Shown piece after piece: positions 16,289 through 25,446 of a stretch of DNA of 55,447 nucleotides. Location of the stretch: positions 1 through 55,447 of the forward strand of contig JACDGM010000009.1 in the NCBI GenBank assembly GCA_013815325.1, given 5' to 3'. Source of the DNA: Chthoniobacterales bacterium. GTDB taxonomy: Bacteria > Verrucomicrobiota > Verrucomicrobiia > Chthoniobacterales > UBA10450. How positions within the stretch are numbered: position 1 is the first letter of the stretch; each line of letters opens with the position of its first letter. The notes under the pieces were generated by a model that ran no database searches, was not told where the DNA came from, and was given only the letters and a program-made list of their open reading frames with translations. The translations under genes were made by a program, and so were the position numbers.

Positions 16289-18643
16289 TCATGCCCCGCC
16301 CACCGCAACGCGATGGAGCTCGCCATTCTTTTGCGCTTCGCCAGCCAAGGTGAATTCGATCTCCGTCCCAGGCGGCAATTCGGCGGCGGGTAAGTCGGCG
16401 AACCAAAGTCCGAACGCAGTCTCAGTGGCAGTCACCTCCGCCGCACCGGCGCCGGCCGCACTCCAGCGAATCCTCGCCGAGGCGGGCGTGATGACGCGCA
16501 GCGTGCGCCCAGCCGCGATGCGGCTCACTTGATGAGCCGGCGTCCACATTTCGCAGGTGCAGCTGTTTTGCCTAACAACATAACGCTCGTGCGCCAGCCC
16601 AACCCGGTCGAGCGGCGAGCCTTCGGCGCTACTGCGAACCAAGGCAATGTATTCGGCGTGCGCCCAGCAGAGCGGCATGGCGGAACCGGTGGGCGCGCCC
16701 GGTTGGAAATCGCCTAAAGCTTCGTCCCACCAGACCTGCTCGGGAAGCATCCCGCCGGCGTTGGCAAACTTCTCGAGCGCTTCGATGAAAGGCAATGGAT
16801 CGCGCCCAGCGGCCAGCTCATAATGGCCGCGCTCGCCCGTGAGCAACGGCCAGCAGCCGCCTACGCCTATGCCGTCGAAAGCGGCTCCATCCGCTTTCTG
16901 CCCGTAGCCGTCGTGATTGTAACGCCGCCAACAAGGGCCTTGGGGCAAATCGTGTTTTAGAACCGCGTCGATCACGGCGAGCGAATCGACCACCAGCGGG
17001 TCGTGCGGATCGCGCAGCCCGAGCCTAACGAGTGAAAGAAAATCGCCGCCGACAATGTTGCGCGCGGGATGTTCTCCACCACCGTTCGCCACCCGCAACA
17101 TGGCCGTATCCGGCTCGGCCATGGCGCGTGGGTCGTCCGCATCCGCCGGCGTGATGCGGAGATAATGGCGAGGTTTTTCTGGGAGAAGCTCGCCGCGCGT
17201 CGTCACTGTCCATTCCTCGATCTTGGATGAAATCCAATCCGCATAGGCGAGCACGAATTCGGCGGACGTGTTGTCGTCGCGGGCGCGGGCAAACTCCGCC
17301 ACGCAAACCAGTGCGGCCACGATCGCGGCCAGAGTGCCCGGCGAATATCCGGCCGCCTCCTCCCAGCGGTCCTGTTTTGTGACCGGGCCGTGCGCGATGA
17401 GATAACTGGCCGCCCGCGAGACGAGCGCCCACGGATCGAAACGCCCCAGCGCATCGCTCTCGCGCAAACGCCAGGCGAGCAGAATGGGCGCCGCCACTTC
17501 ATCGAGCTGGGACCCCTTCCAGTGGGCGGTGCCATCGATCCAACTGTTCTGCGGCACATCGCCGTCTTCCTTCTGAATGGTGGCGAGCCAGATGAGCGCG
17601 CGGCGCGCCGTCTCCATCTGGCCGCTGGCAAGAAGGCCAAGGGCGCTTTGCGCCAGATCACGCGGCCAGACAAGATGATAGCCGCCGATCTCATCGTCGC
17701 CTTTGGTTTCTCCCCACGGAATGCTGGCCGAGGCGACGAGCGCGCCGGTAAAAGTTTTATCCTCGTGCGCGAGAAGCACGCAACGGCTGAGCCGGAAGAG
17801 GCTGCCGCCGTCGCCGGTCTGTTCCGCCAGATCCACCTTGGTGGCGGAGCGCTGCCATTGCTCGACGTAGTTCTCTCGCTTTTGCGCGAAGGGCGTAGCG
17901 AGGGATTGCAATAACTTAGCGGTTGAACTTTGCTCGCTCAGACCGAAGCCAACCCCGAGGGTGAACTCTAGCCCGCGCGCCAAATCGATCTCGGCCATCA
18001 TCGCCACGTTGCCGTTGAGCGCCTCGCGAAACTCCCAGTCCATTTTTAGATTCTGCAAATCCTGCCACCCGTCGCTCGCTCCCACGTAACCCACCGAGCG
18101 GCGAGAAAACTCCGGCATCGCGCCCATGACGAGATGAATGCCATTGCGCCAGGCGCGCACCAAAGAGCGGCCGCCGATCTCGCAGACCGCGGCCGAATTT
18201 TGGTAGCCGCCGCGCTTGAGGTGTGGCGCGAGCAGGGCAAAGATGCGCAATTTTTTGCGTGAATCGGGATCGGCGATTTCGATCCGCGTCTGGATGAGGA
18301 GAACGGACGAATGCGGATCGGCGATGACTTCTTTGTGGATGCAGTAACGGCCCGAGCGGTCGCGATTTTTCAGCCGGTACAGAAGCGCGCCTTTTTCCGG
18401 GTAGTTAATTTCGTGCTCCAGATCGCGCCGTTCTTCGTGGAAAAAAGTTTCACCGTCGGTGATGAGAAACTGGAGGTCCCGCGTGTTGGGTTGATCGATG
18501 TGCGGATAGTAGACTTCGTTGATGATGCCGTGGGAAAGCGTGAACCAGAGCCGGCAACTCGTGTGATAAGAGGTGCCGATGCCTTCCTTCGAGCTGCGCG
18601 TCCAGCGCGGTTCCGCGCCGGGCGCGCCAAAAGCGTCGCTCAC
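16289..18643 (-). CDS. GH15 glucoamylase-like glycoside hydrolase
   Basis: Predicted exo-acting alpha-glucosidase (glucan 1,4-alpha-glucosidase family), inverting, with a beta-rich N-terminal domain (about residues 1-260) and an (alpha/alpha)6 barrel. Family-like segments are visible: YHLVWPRDLAQSALGLL, DVPQNSWIDGTAHWKGSQLD, and WEEAAGYSPGT, which should carry a catalytic Glu. I place the start at GTG 18643 because GGAGG lies six bases before it and the protein then opens SDAFGAPGAEPRW; an upstream ATG at 18751 would add 36 Arg-rich residues unlike the family. No signal peptide, so probably cytoplasmic; glycogen or trehalose-type glucans are possible substrates. It stands alone, convergent with msrA and divergent from yajC. 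Confidence 0.85.
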   Translation of the reverse strand: MSDAFGAPGAEPRWTRSSKEGIGTSYHTSCRLWFTLSHGIINEVYYPHIDQPNTRDLQFLITDGETFFHEERRDLEHEINYPEKGALLYRLKNRDRSGRYCIHKEVIADPHSSVLLIQTRIEIADPDSRKKLRIFALLAPHLKRGGYQNSAAVCEIGGRSLVRAWRNGIHLVMGAMPEFSRRSVGYVGASDGWQDLQNLKMDWEFREALNGNVAMMAEIDLARGLEFTLGVGFGLSEQSSTAKLLQSLATPFAQKRENYVEQWQRSATKVDLAEQTGDGGSLFRLSRCVLLAHEDKTFTGALVASASIPWGETKGDDEIGGYHLVWPRDLAQSALGLLASGQMETARRALIWLATIQKEDGDVPQNSWIDGTAHWKGSQLDEVAAPILLAWRLRESDALGRFDPWALVSRAASYLIAHGPVTKQDRWEEAAGYSPGTLAAIVAALVCVAEFARARDDNTSAEFVLAYADWISSKIEEWTVTTRGELLPEKPRHYLRITPADADDPRAMAEPDTAMLRVANGGGEHPARNIVGGDFLSLVRLGLRDPHDPLVVDSLAVIDAVLKHDLPQGPCWRRYNHDGYGQKADGAAFDGIGVGGCWPLLTGERGHYELAAGRDPLPFIEALEKFANAGGMLPEQVWWDEALGDFQPGAPTGSAMPLCWAHAEYIALVRSSAEGSPLDRVGLAHERYVVRQNSCTCEMWTPAHQVSRIAAGRTLRVITPASARIRWSAAGAGAAEVTATETAFGLWFADLPAAELPPGTEIEFTLAGEAQKNGELHRVAVGGA

Positions 18644-18940
18644 TGCGCGCCTCCGCGACAAGCAGCCTCTTCCGCCGCGGGCTCTCGAACAACTCCGCCA
18701 GTCGCGCGCGGACGGTTTTTTCGCTCGTAAAATGAAATCGTCATATCGCACCTTAGAGGCACCCGGCCCGCATGTATTCCGCGCGCGCGCCTAACGACTG
18801 ATGTCGCATTTCGCAGAGCGCCGTAAGGGATGCGAAGCAACGGTCGGGCTTTCCAACGTCTACAGTCTTGCATTCCGCGCGCATTCGTGCTCAGTGAATT
18901 CCGCTCCGGCGACCTCCCTGCCGCGCTTACCGTTCATCCC

Positions 18941-19261
18941 ATGTTACTGACCTTTCTCGCGCAGGCCGCCCCGGCCGCTCCCGCCGGTTCCGGCATCATT
19001 GGGCTGCTCCCGATCGTCTTCATTTTTGTCATTGGCTATTACGTCATGATCCGTCCGCAGATGCGTCGCTCGAAAGAGCAGGCGCGCGTCGTCTCCGCGC
19101 TCAAGACCGGCGACGATGTCATCACCGCTTCGGGCATTCACGGCCGCATCACGAACGTGAAAGAAACCACCGTGATGGTGAAAGTGGCCGACAACGTGAA
19201 ACTGGAAATGGAGAAGTCGGCGATCACGAATGTGCTCAAGCTAGTTGAGAGTGAGAAATGA
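18941..19261 (+). CDS. yajC: YajC, Sec translocon accessory subunit
   Basis: Small inner-membrane partner of SecDF. With the ATG at 18941 the protein has 106 residues, one transmembrane helix (about 18-38, GLLPIVFIFVIGYYVMIRPQ) and the YajC domain (QMRRSKEQARVVSALKTGDD onwards, then GIHGRI). An upstream in-frame ATG at 18830 would add 37 residues derived partly from a dispersed repeat and is unlikely. secDF follows after 91 bases that are occupied by a heptamer hairpin. Confidence 0.93.
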   Translation: MLLTFLAQAAPAAPAGSGIIGLLPIVFIFVIGYYVMIRPQMRRSKEQARVVSALKTGDDVITASGIHGRITNVKETTVMVKVADNVKLEMEKSAITNVLKLVESEK

Positions 19262-19344
19262 GAGTTGAGAGAAAAACGAATCCCCCGACAGGTTTCTCGC
19301 GCTCTCTCGATCCGTCTCTCAACTCTCAACTCTCAACTCTCAAC
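19244..19344. repeat. GTTGAGA/TCTCAAC heptamer hairpin between yajC and secDF
   Basis: Two copies of GTTGAGA (19244-19250, 19264-19270) are followed after about 46 bases by four perfect head-to-tail TCTCAAC heptamers (19317-19344). The halves are complementary and could form a long stem with the yajC stop codon inside its left arm, eight bases before the secDF start. The same four-copy array is inside uvrA (10787-10814). Confidence 0.85.
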
Positions 19345-19352
19345 CTTCCCCA

Positions 19353-21695
19353 ATGACTCCCGCACTCACCTTCTTCATCGGGCTCGTCCTTCTCATCCTT
19401 TTCGGGTGGTATTTCGCGACCGATTTCGGGCCGCGCAAACGTCTCCTCGCGACGGTGCTCATGCTCCTGCTCGTCGCCTTCAGCATCGTCACGATCTGGC
19501 CGCCGAGTAAGAAGATTCAGCTCGGCCTCGACATCAAAGGCGGCACTTCCTTCCTCATTCGCCTCGTCGCGGGCGACCGGCCAATCACGAAAAATAATCT
19601 GGATCAGGCGGTCGAAGTCATCCGTAAACGAGTCGATTACTTTGGCGCCGGCGAACCAGTAATCAGCCCCGTCGGGACCGATCGCATTCTGGTGCAGATC
19701 CCCGGACTCGATCCGGCGAAAATAATCGAGGCGCGTCAGCAGCTTTCCCGCGTCGCGAAACTTGAGTTCCGTCTCGTTTATCCAGACAACGGCGAGCGGT
19801 TGCGCGCGATCGATGCCGGCACCGAAGTAATCCCGCCGGAATATCGGATCGAGAAATATACAATCCAACAAGAGGAAGGGAAAAAACCGATTGAAGAGCG
19901 CCTCCTGGTGAAGAAAAAGGCCGATCTCGGGGGCGACCGCGTGACCGAATCGAACGCCTATTATGGGCCCGACGGCTGGACGGTGCAGCTGAAGTTCGAC
20001 AGCGCCGGCGCCAAAATTTTCGGCCAGATCACGGAGGCCAATGTCGGTCACCGTTTCGCGATCGTGCTCGACAACGTAATCCAATCCGCGCCCAGTATTC
20101 GCACCGCGATCTACGGCGGCGACGCAATCATCACCGGGCACTTCAACGAGCAGGAGGCGCGCGGCCTGGCCAGCGTGCTGGAGAATCCGCTGCAAACGCC
20201 GGTGAGCATGGAGGAGCAGCGCAGCGTCTCGCCGACGCTGGGGCAGGATTCGATTCGTAGCAGCATCATGGCGGGTCTGCTCGGGCTCGCGATCACGCTC
20301 CTGCTCGTTCTCGTGTACTACAAATTCGCCGGGCTCATCGCGAACCTCGCCCTCATCGTCAACATCATCCTGCTCATGGGCGCGCTCACGATGTTCAATT
20401 TCGTGCTCACGCTGCCAGGTATCGCCGGTATCATCCTCACGATTGGTCTTGCGGTCGATGCGAGCGTGCTCATCTACGAACGCCTGCGCGAAGAGCTGGC
20501 GCTCGGCAAGTCGCTGAAGGTTGCGGTGCAGACCGCTTATGAAAAGGCCTTTTCTTCCATTCTCGACGCCAACGTCACGACCTTGATCACCGCCGCGATC
20601 CTCTTCTGGAAAGCCAGCGGGCCGGTTAAAGGATTCGCGATTTCGCTCTCGTTAGGCATTCTCGCTTCCCTCTTCACCGCGCTCATCGTGGGCCGGAATT
20701 TGTTCAGCTGGTTTGTCGATACCGGCCGCGTGAAACGCATCTCGATGCTCCATCTCATCTCGTCGCACAACTTCAACTTCCTCGGCAAAGGTTTTCTCGC
20801 CGTGATGTGTTCGCTCGCGCTCCTCATCGTGGGTGCCACCTCCTTCGTCATCCGCGGCGATCGCAATTTCGGGGTCGATTTCAAGGGCGGCGATCTGCTT
20901 TCGCTGAGTGCGGCGAAAACCGTGCAGATCGCGCAAATCCGCGACGCACTCAAGCCGATTCACCTCGATAATGAGCCGATCCAGCAATCGGCTCAAGGCG
21001 ATCGCAACTTCATCACGCTGCGCCTGCCGCTCAACACCAGCGAACAGGTGGAACGCACGATCCGGGAGCACATCCCCAGCGGACAATTTAAAGTCGAGCG
21101 GGAAGAACGCGTCGGCTCGCTCGTCGGCGGCGAACTGGCGAGGAATTCCCTTTGGGCGCTCGGCCTCGGCATATTCGGAATTCTGATCTACGTCACCTTC
21201 CGGTTTGAGCTCTCCTTCGCGGTCGGCGCTATCGTTGCCTTGCTCCACGACGTGCTCATTACCGTCGGCGTTTTCTCGCTCCTCGGGCGCGAGCTCACGC
21301 TCCCTCTCGTCGGCGCCATTCTCACGATCGCCGGTTATTCCATCAACGACACCATCGTAGTTTACGATCGAATCCGCGAAGGTCTCGCCAGCGGCCAACG
21401 CGGCACGATCGAACAGATCATGAACGCGAGCATCAACCAGACGCTCAGCCGCACCATTCTCACAAGCACGGTGACGTTGATCCCGATTCTGTGTCTCTTC
21501 TTCTTGGGCGGCGCGGTCCTGCGCGACTTCTCCCTCGCGATCATCATCGGCGTGGTCGTCGGCACTTACTCCTCGATCTTCATCGCCTCGCCGATCGTGC
21601 TCTGGTGGACGCGCGCGCGCGGCGGCAGCGCGAGCAGCCTGCGCCGCGAAGTGACGCAGAAGAGCACCGTCACTACGCCGACGACCGCTACGTAA
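19353..21695 (+). CDS. secDF: Fused SecD-SecF protein export subunit
   Basis: Proton-driven subunit that pulls exported proteins through SecYEG from the periplasmic side. At 780 residues it fuses SecD (about 1-465: first helix, then LGLDIKGGTSFLIRL, the P1 domain, and five helices with GLAVDASVLIYERLREEL) to SecF (about 475-780: NFGVDFKGGDLLSL, then GYSINDTIVVYDRIREG). All key SecD/SecF motifs are present. Fusion is common outside the Proteobacteria. ATG at 19353. Probably cotranscribed with yajC. Confidence 0.96.
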   Translation: MTPALTFFIGLVLLILFGWYFATDFGPRKRLLATVLMLLLVAFSIVTIWPPSKKIQLGLDIKGGTSFLIRLVAGDRPITKNNLDQAVEVIRKRVDYFGAGEPVISPVGTDRILVQIPGLDPAKIIEARQQLSRVAKLEFRLVYPDNGERLRAIDAGTEVIPPEYRIEKYTIQQEEGKKPIEERLLVKKKADLGGDRVTESNAYYGPDGWTVQLKFDSAGAKIFGQITEANVGHRFAIVLDNVIQSAPSIRTAIYGGDAIITGHFNEQEARGLASVLENPLQTPVSMEEQRSVSPTLGQDSIRSSIMAGLLGLAITLLLVLVYYKFAGLIANLALIVNIILLMGALTMFNFVLTLPGIAGIILTIGLAVDASVLIYERLREELALGKSLKVAVQTAYEKAFSSILDANVTTLITAAILFWKASGPVKGFAISLSLGILASLFTALIVGRNLFSWFVDTGRVKRISMLHLISSHNFNFLGKGFLAVMCSLALLIVGATSFVIRGDRNFGVDFKGGDLLSLSAAKTVQIAQIRDALKPIHLDNEPIQQSAQGDRNFITLRLPLNTSEQVERTIREHIPSGQFKVEREERVGSLVGGELARNSLWALGLGIFGILIYVTFRFELSFAVGAIVALLHDVLITVGVFSLLGRELTLPLVGAILTIAGYSINDTIVVYDRIREGLASGQRGTIEQIMNASINQTLSRTILTSTVTLIPILCLFFLGGAVLRDFSLAIIIGVVVGTYSSIFIASPIVLWWTRARGGSASSLRREVTQKSTVTTPTTAT

Positions 21696-21696
21696 T

Positions 21697-21713
21697 CGAG
21701 GCAGATTGCCTCG
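21697..21713 (+). terminator. Weak hairpin after secDF
   Basis: CGAGGCA and TGCCTCG flank a three-base loop directly after the secDF stop, followed only by a short ATTTA. It could be an intrinsic terminator of low strength or an mRNA end. Confidence 0.35.
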
Positions 21714-21869
21714 CGATTTAGATGAGTGGTGCGGAGTATCCGAGGGGAGACCTCGCTCGTCTGCCTAACAAACCCAGAGTTGACGCTCAAGCGACGGAGC
21801 CTTAGGATCGCACGCCAGTCAGCTGGAAGAGATTTCAAATTTAGAAGGATTCAAGGAGAACCAATTGCC

Positions 21870-22067
21870 ATGCCAGAAGTGATCGTTCGTAAAGGTGAGC
21901 CGGTGGACCGGGCCTTGAAACGGCTGAAGAACAAGCTGGACGCGGAAGGGATTTTGGAAGAGGTGCGCCGCCTGCGCGCGTTCGAAACGCCTAACCAAAA
22001 GACCCGGCGCAAGGCGAAAGCCAACGCGAAACGCGGCCGCGCCAAGTTTCGTTTCAATCCCTCGTAA
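21870..22067 (+). CDS. rpsU: Ribosomal protein bS21
   Basis: Small-subunit protein that helps initiation on the 30S platform. The 65 residues match bS21: PEVIVRKGEPVDRALKRLK at the N-terminus, then an Arg/Lys-rich helix (RRLRAFETPNQKTRRKAKAN) and a basic tail. ATG at 21870 is supported by AAGGAGAA nine bases upstream. ETPN is encoded by GCCTAACC, one base from the window-wide motif. Transcribed alone, convergent with the SUMF1-domain gene. Confidence 0.95.
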   Translation: MPEVIVRKGEPVDRALKRLKNKLDAEGILEEVRRLRAFETPNQKTRRKAKANAKRGRAKFRFNPS

Positions 22068-22127
22068 GAGACCGTGATTCGTGAATTGTGAATCCAACAC
22101 GATATAACAATTCACATTCCAAGCTCC

Positions 22128-23726
22128 CTACTCGCACTCGCAAACGACACGGAAGCCGAGATCGTTGCACGAATAATTCGGCACATTTGAGCCGCGGGTC
22201 GTCGCCCGCAGGCTGTTGAAGCGCGACTTCCAGCTCCCTCCGCGATAGACGCGCTTCGCTCCGGATTTCGCGGCGCGCGGATTGGTCTTCGGCGTTCCTC
22301 GATACGGCTCCAGGAAATCGCTGCACCATTCCCAGACGTTTCCCGCCATGTCTTCGATGCCGAACGGACTTGCGCCCACGGGAAACGACCCGACCGGCGA
22401 GCTTTCCGGGAAGCCGTCGTCAATCTCCCGATCGCTCCAGGCGAAGACCGTATTGCGATCGGCGAAATTGGCGAGATCGCCCCGCCCTTCCTGGCCACCC
22501 CAAGGGTATTTGCGGCCGTCAGTTCCTCGCGCCGCATACTCCCATTCTGCTTCAGTCGGCAGCCGATAACGCCGGCGCTCGCGCGAGCTGAGCCATTGGC
22601 AAAACTTCACGGCCTCGGCGCTGCTTACATAAATCACCGGATGCCGATCGCCGACGCCGGGCGCGCGTTTGCGCGCATGGCTTGGATCGAACATCTCGTA
22701 TTGCGCGTTCGTGATCGGATGACGCGAGAGGTAAAAACGCGTGAGCGTCACCGGGGAGACCGGGTATTCGTTAGGCGCGGCGTCGGGCGCGTCGCTCCCC
22801 ATTTGGAAAACGCCGGAAGGCACGAAAAGCATTTCGACGCCGATGGTGCTGTTGAATCGCTGAAAACGGGCGCGCTCATTGACCACGTCGATCGGCGGCG
22901 CGGCCGCGGCAGCGACTCCCGGAGCGGAAACAGCTGCGGCAACTTTCGGCGGAACTTTCGCCGCCGACTTGGGCGGAGGAGGCGGAGGTGCGCTCAGGCT
23001 GTCGATTTCTTCGAGGTAAAGATCGACCAGATCTTCGGCGTCGCCCGATTCGAGCCCGAGATTCTCCGCGACGTTAATGAAGGCATCGCGCTGCTCATCG
23101 GTCAGGCCATCGCTGTCAAGGCCGCTGAGCCGGAGCACGCGCAGGAAATCCTCTTTCGGATCGAGTTTGCGCGCGCCGTTTTTGGCCACTGCTGCTTCGT
23201 CCGGAGTTGGCGGGACGATGCGCACGGCGCCGATTGCGACGAGTTCGCCTTCGATCAACTCGCGCATTCGCTCTTCGCTCAAAGCGTTGTCGCGGCCGAA
23301 TTGAAGCAATGTTTCCTCCTCGTGTGGAAGGAGAGTTTTATCGTTTAGGGCAAAGGCGAGATATTTCTGAAACTCGGCGACGGTCCGCTCCTCGGCTTGG
23401 GCGGCGAGTTCGTCATCCATTTTCTGGCGGCGTTCCGGATCGAGCAATTCCGCCCGCGCTTCGGTCAGGAAACGTGACGATTCATCCAGGCCCGAACGCA
23501 ATAACTGCGCGAGTGGATTGCTCGGCTGGTTCTTCAGCGGCAGCTTTTTCTGCCACCAAAGAAGCAGCTCCCGGAAACGCTCTTCGATCAGCTCGTTGCT
23601 CGGATGGGTCTGCGGATCGAGACAGAGCCGCTCGTAAAGATCAGGCGAATTATAGCGGCTCCAGCCGTCCCATTTACGCGGATCATCCGGCAATGGAATC
23701 GGAAAATTCATCCCTGGCTGGAGCAT
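22128..23726 (-). CDS. J-like/SUMF1-fold protein of the Hsp70 operon
   Basis: 532 residues in three parts. Residues about 20-115 resemble a J domain in outline (DLYERLCLDPQTHPSNELIE, later LLDPERRQKMDDEL) but have WWQKKL where the Hsp70-stimulating HPD should be. About 120-260 is an acidic helical region (LLQFGRDNALSEERMREL and an EF-hand-like DSDGLTDEQRDAF). After a Pro/Ala linker, about 300-532 is a formylglycine-generating-enzyme (SUMF1) fold with LPTEAEWEYAARG and DMAGNVWEWCSDF. The two catalytic cysteines of true FGE are missing: the site reads GGSWKSRFNSLRATTR. It begins one base after the dnaK-like stop, so it is probably a binding or scaffold partner of that Hsp70 rather than a sulfatase modifier. 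Confidence 0.82.
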   Translation of the reverse strand: MLQPGMNFPIPLPDDPRKWDGWSRYNSPDLYERLCLDPQTHPSNELIEERFRELLLWWQKKLPLKNQPSNPLAQLLRSGLDESSRFLTEARAELLDPERRQKMDDELAAQAEERTVAEFQKYLAFALNDKTLLPHEEETLLQFGRDNALSEERMRELIEGELVAIGAVRIVPPTPDEAAVAKNGARKLDPKEDFLRVLRLSGLDSDGLTDEQRDAFINVAENLGLESGDAEDLVDLYLEEIDSLSAPPPPPPKSAAKVPPKVAAAVSAPGVAAAAAPPIDVVNERARFQRFNSTIGVEMLFVPSGVFQMGSDAPDAAPNEYPVSPVTLTRFYLSRHPITNAQYEMFDPSHARKRAPGVGDRHPVIYVSSAEAVKFCQWLSSRERRRYRLPTEAEWEYAARGTDGRKYPWGGQEGRGDLANFADRNTVFAWSDREIDDGFPESSPVGSFPVGASPFGIEDMAGNVWEWCSDFLEPYRGTPKTNPRAAKSGAKRVYRGGSWKSRFNSLRATTRGSNVPNYSCNDLGFRVVCECE

Positions 23727-23727
23727 T

Positions 23728-25290
23728 TTACGCGATGATCAACGCCCCCAGCGCCCTGGTCGCGAGATCGAGCTCACCTTCGGTAAGACCGGTCTTGCGC
23801 TCGATCGAGACCGTGGCGCAATTCCCGCAAGCTTGCACCGCGACCTCGAGCACCTGGTTGGCATTGTATTCGTAGGTCAGCTCAACCGGCGAACCTTTCG
23901 GCAGGAAGGGCGGCAACTCCACGTCGCAAATGCCGAGCGGTGTGCATTCGCCCGGAAGGGAGCTCTCGCCTTCGACGATCCGCACAATCGCGCGCTGCAT
24001 GTTAGCCGTCGCGGTGCCGAAGGAATTCTTCGCCGTCGCTGGCATCGCGCTCATTTTGCGGATCATCGGGAAGACGTATTCCTCGAGCTGGGTTTCATCC
24101 CAGAGCACGACGCCGAGCGTGTGCGAGGTGATGTTGCGCACCTGGATCAGGCCGCCATCGCGCGAGGAAAATTGCTGACGCGTTTCCGCGGGGAGCGTTT
24201 TCTCGCCGGAAATTTCTTCCTCGTGCAGGAGCGAGAGGACCGCCTGAATGGCTGCTCCGACCGCTACGGCCTCGTCCGGATTCACGTCCTCGGCCAAGGG
24301 CACGGCCGAGAGCTCGGCGATCATGGCGCGCACCATCGGCATCCGCGTCATGCCGCCAACGAGCAGAATCTTGTCCACATCGCTCCACTGCATCTTCGCC
24401 TCGCGCATCACGATGTCGCAGATCGCTCTGCATTTTTGGATGAGGTGGCGCGTCATCTTTTCAAAATCTTCCAGCGTCAGCTCGAGCTTGATGCTCTTGC
24501 CATTGTGATTGTGCACGATGGTCGTGCGCGGACGGCTGGAGAGTTGGATTTTCGCGGCTAGCGCGCGGCTTTGCAGGTCCTGGTAACTTTGCAGATCGAG
24601 CAGTGGATTTTCTCCGTGCTGTCGATCGAATTCTTCCGCCACCCAGTTGACGATGACGTCGTCCCAATCCTTGCCCCCGAGCCGGTGGTCGCCGTTCGTC
24701 GCGACCATTTCGAGACGATGCGACTCGATCCGCATCAAGGTAACGTCGAACGTGCCGCCGCCGAGATCGAAGACGAAAACCGTCTGATCCTCATCGAGCT
24801 TATCGAGCCCGTAAGCGAGCGCGGCCGACGTCGGTTCGTTGATGATCTGAAGGACATTCAAACCGGCGAGCCGTCCCGCGGTGATTGTCGCGGTTCGCTC
24901 CGAATCGTTGAAATACGCCGGGACTGTGATGACCGCGTCGGTCACGGGCGTCTTGAGATATTTCTCCGCGTCCGCCTTGAGCTTCTTCAGGATGAGCGCG
25001 GAAAGTTCCTCGGCCGAATAATTCTTGTTCTCGAAAGTGCGATGAAATTGCTCCTTCGACTTGCCCATCTCGCGCTTCACGAAATCGACGATCTTTTCCG
25101 GCTCGGCCACCGTGTTGTTTTTTGCCACCGTGCCGACGATCGCGTTGGTCCCATCGAAGAGAAGGACCGACGGAGTAATCCGTTCGCTCTCGGCGTTGGG
25201 AATGATTTGCGGTTTACCGTAGGCGTCGATGTGGGCAACGGCCGAAAAGGTCGTGCCGAGATCGATCCCGACTGCTTTGCGATTGCTCAT
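23728..25290 (-). CDS. Lidless Hsp70 (DnaK-like) chaperone
   Basis: Hsp70 ATPase of 520 residues, against about 610-640 for DnaK. The nucleotide-binding domain is complete: GIDLGTTFSAVA at the start, VFDLGGGTFDVTLMR near 200, and LVGGMTRMPMVRAMI near 330. A short beta substrate-binding domain follows (TSHTLGVVLWDE to about 500), but the helical lid and acidic tail are absent. A paralogue, not the housekeeping dnaK. It lies between a GrpE-like gene (157 bases upstream) and the J-like/SUMF1 protein (one base downstream), so a dedicated three-gene chaperone machine is likely. Substrates are unknown. Confidence 0.9.
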   Translation of the reverse strand: MSNRKAVGIDLGTTFSAVAHIDAYGKPQIIPNAESERITPSVLLFDGTNAIVGTVAKNNTVAEPEKIVDFVKREMGKSKEQFHRTFENKNYSAEELSALILKKLKADAEKYLKTPVTDAVITVPAYFNDSERTATITAGRLAGLNVLQIINEPTSAALAYGLDKLDEDQTVFVFDLGGGTFDVTLMRIESHRLEMVATNGDHRLGGKDWDDVIVNWVAEEFDRQHGENPLLDLQSYQDLQSRALAAKIQLSSRPRTTIVHNHNGKSIKLELTLEDFEKMTRHLIQKCRAICDIVMREAKMQWSDVDKILLVGGMTRMPMVRAMIAELSAVPLAEDVNPDEAVAVGAAIQAVLSLLHEEEISGEKTLPAETRQQFSSRDGGLIQVRNITSHTLGVVLWDETQLEEYVFPMIRKMSAMPATAKNSFGTATANMQRAIVRIVEGESSLPGECTPLGICDVELPPFLPKGSPVELTYEYNANQVLEVAVQACGNCATVSIERKTGLTEGELDLATRALGALIIA

Positions 25291-25398
25291 GATTTTTAGA
25301 GGAAAATACTGTGTCTCCGAACGTGACTGGCCCCTCTCTGAGTGCAGATTTCATGCCCGCCCCGGAATCAATCACGCAATGGTTTTTGCGCTATGCGC

Positions 25399-25440
25399 TG
25401 TAGCGCGGATCTCTGGACCCGCCTCGAGCCTTCGCGCCCC
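25399..25440. repeat. Partial TGTAGCGCGG-type element
   Basis: TGTAGCGCGGATCTCTGGAC (25400 onward) is close to one arm of the perfect palindrome at 43023-43084. The opposite arm is degraded. It sits in the gap between the grpE-like and dnaK-like genes. Confidence 0.5.
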
Positions 25441-25446
25441 GAGTAG

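Noticed and set aside
18644..18751. N-terminal extension of the GH15 protein
   Set aside because: Arg/Ser-rich residues unlike the family; the GTG at 18643 has a proper GGAGG site.
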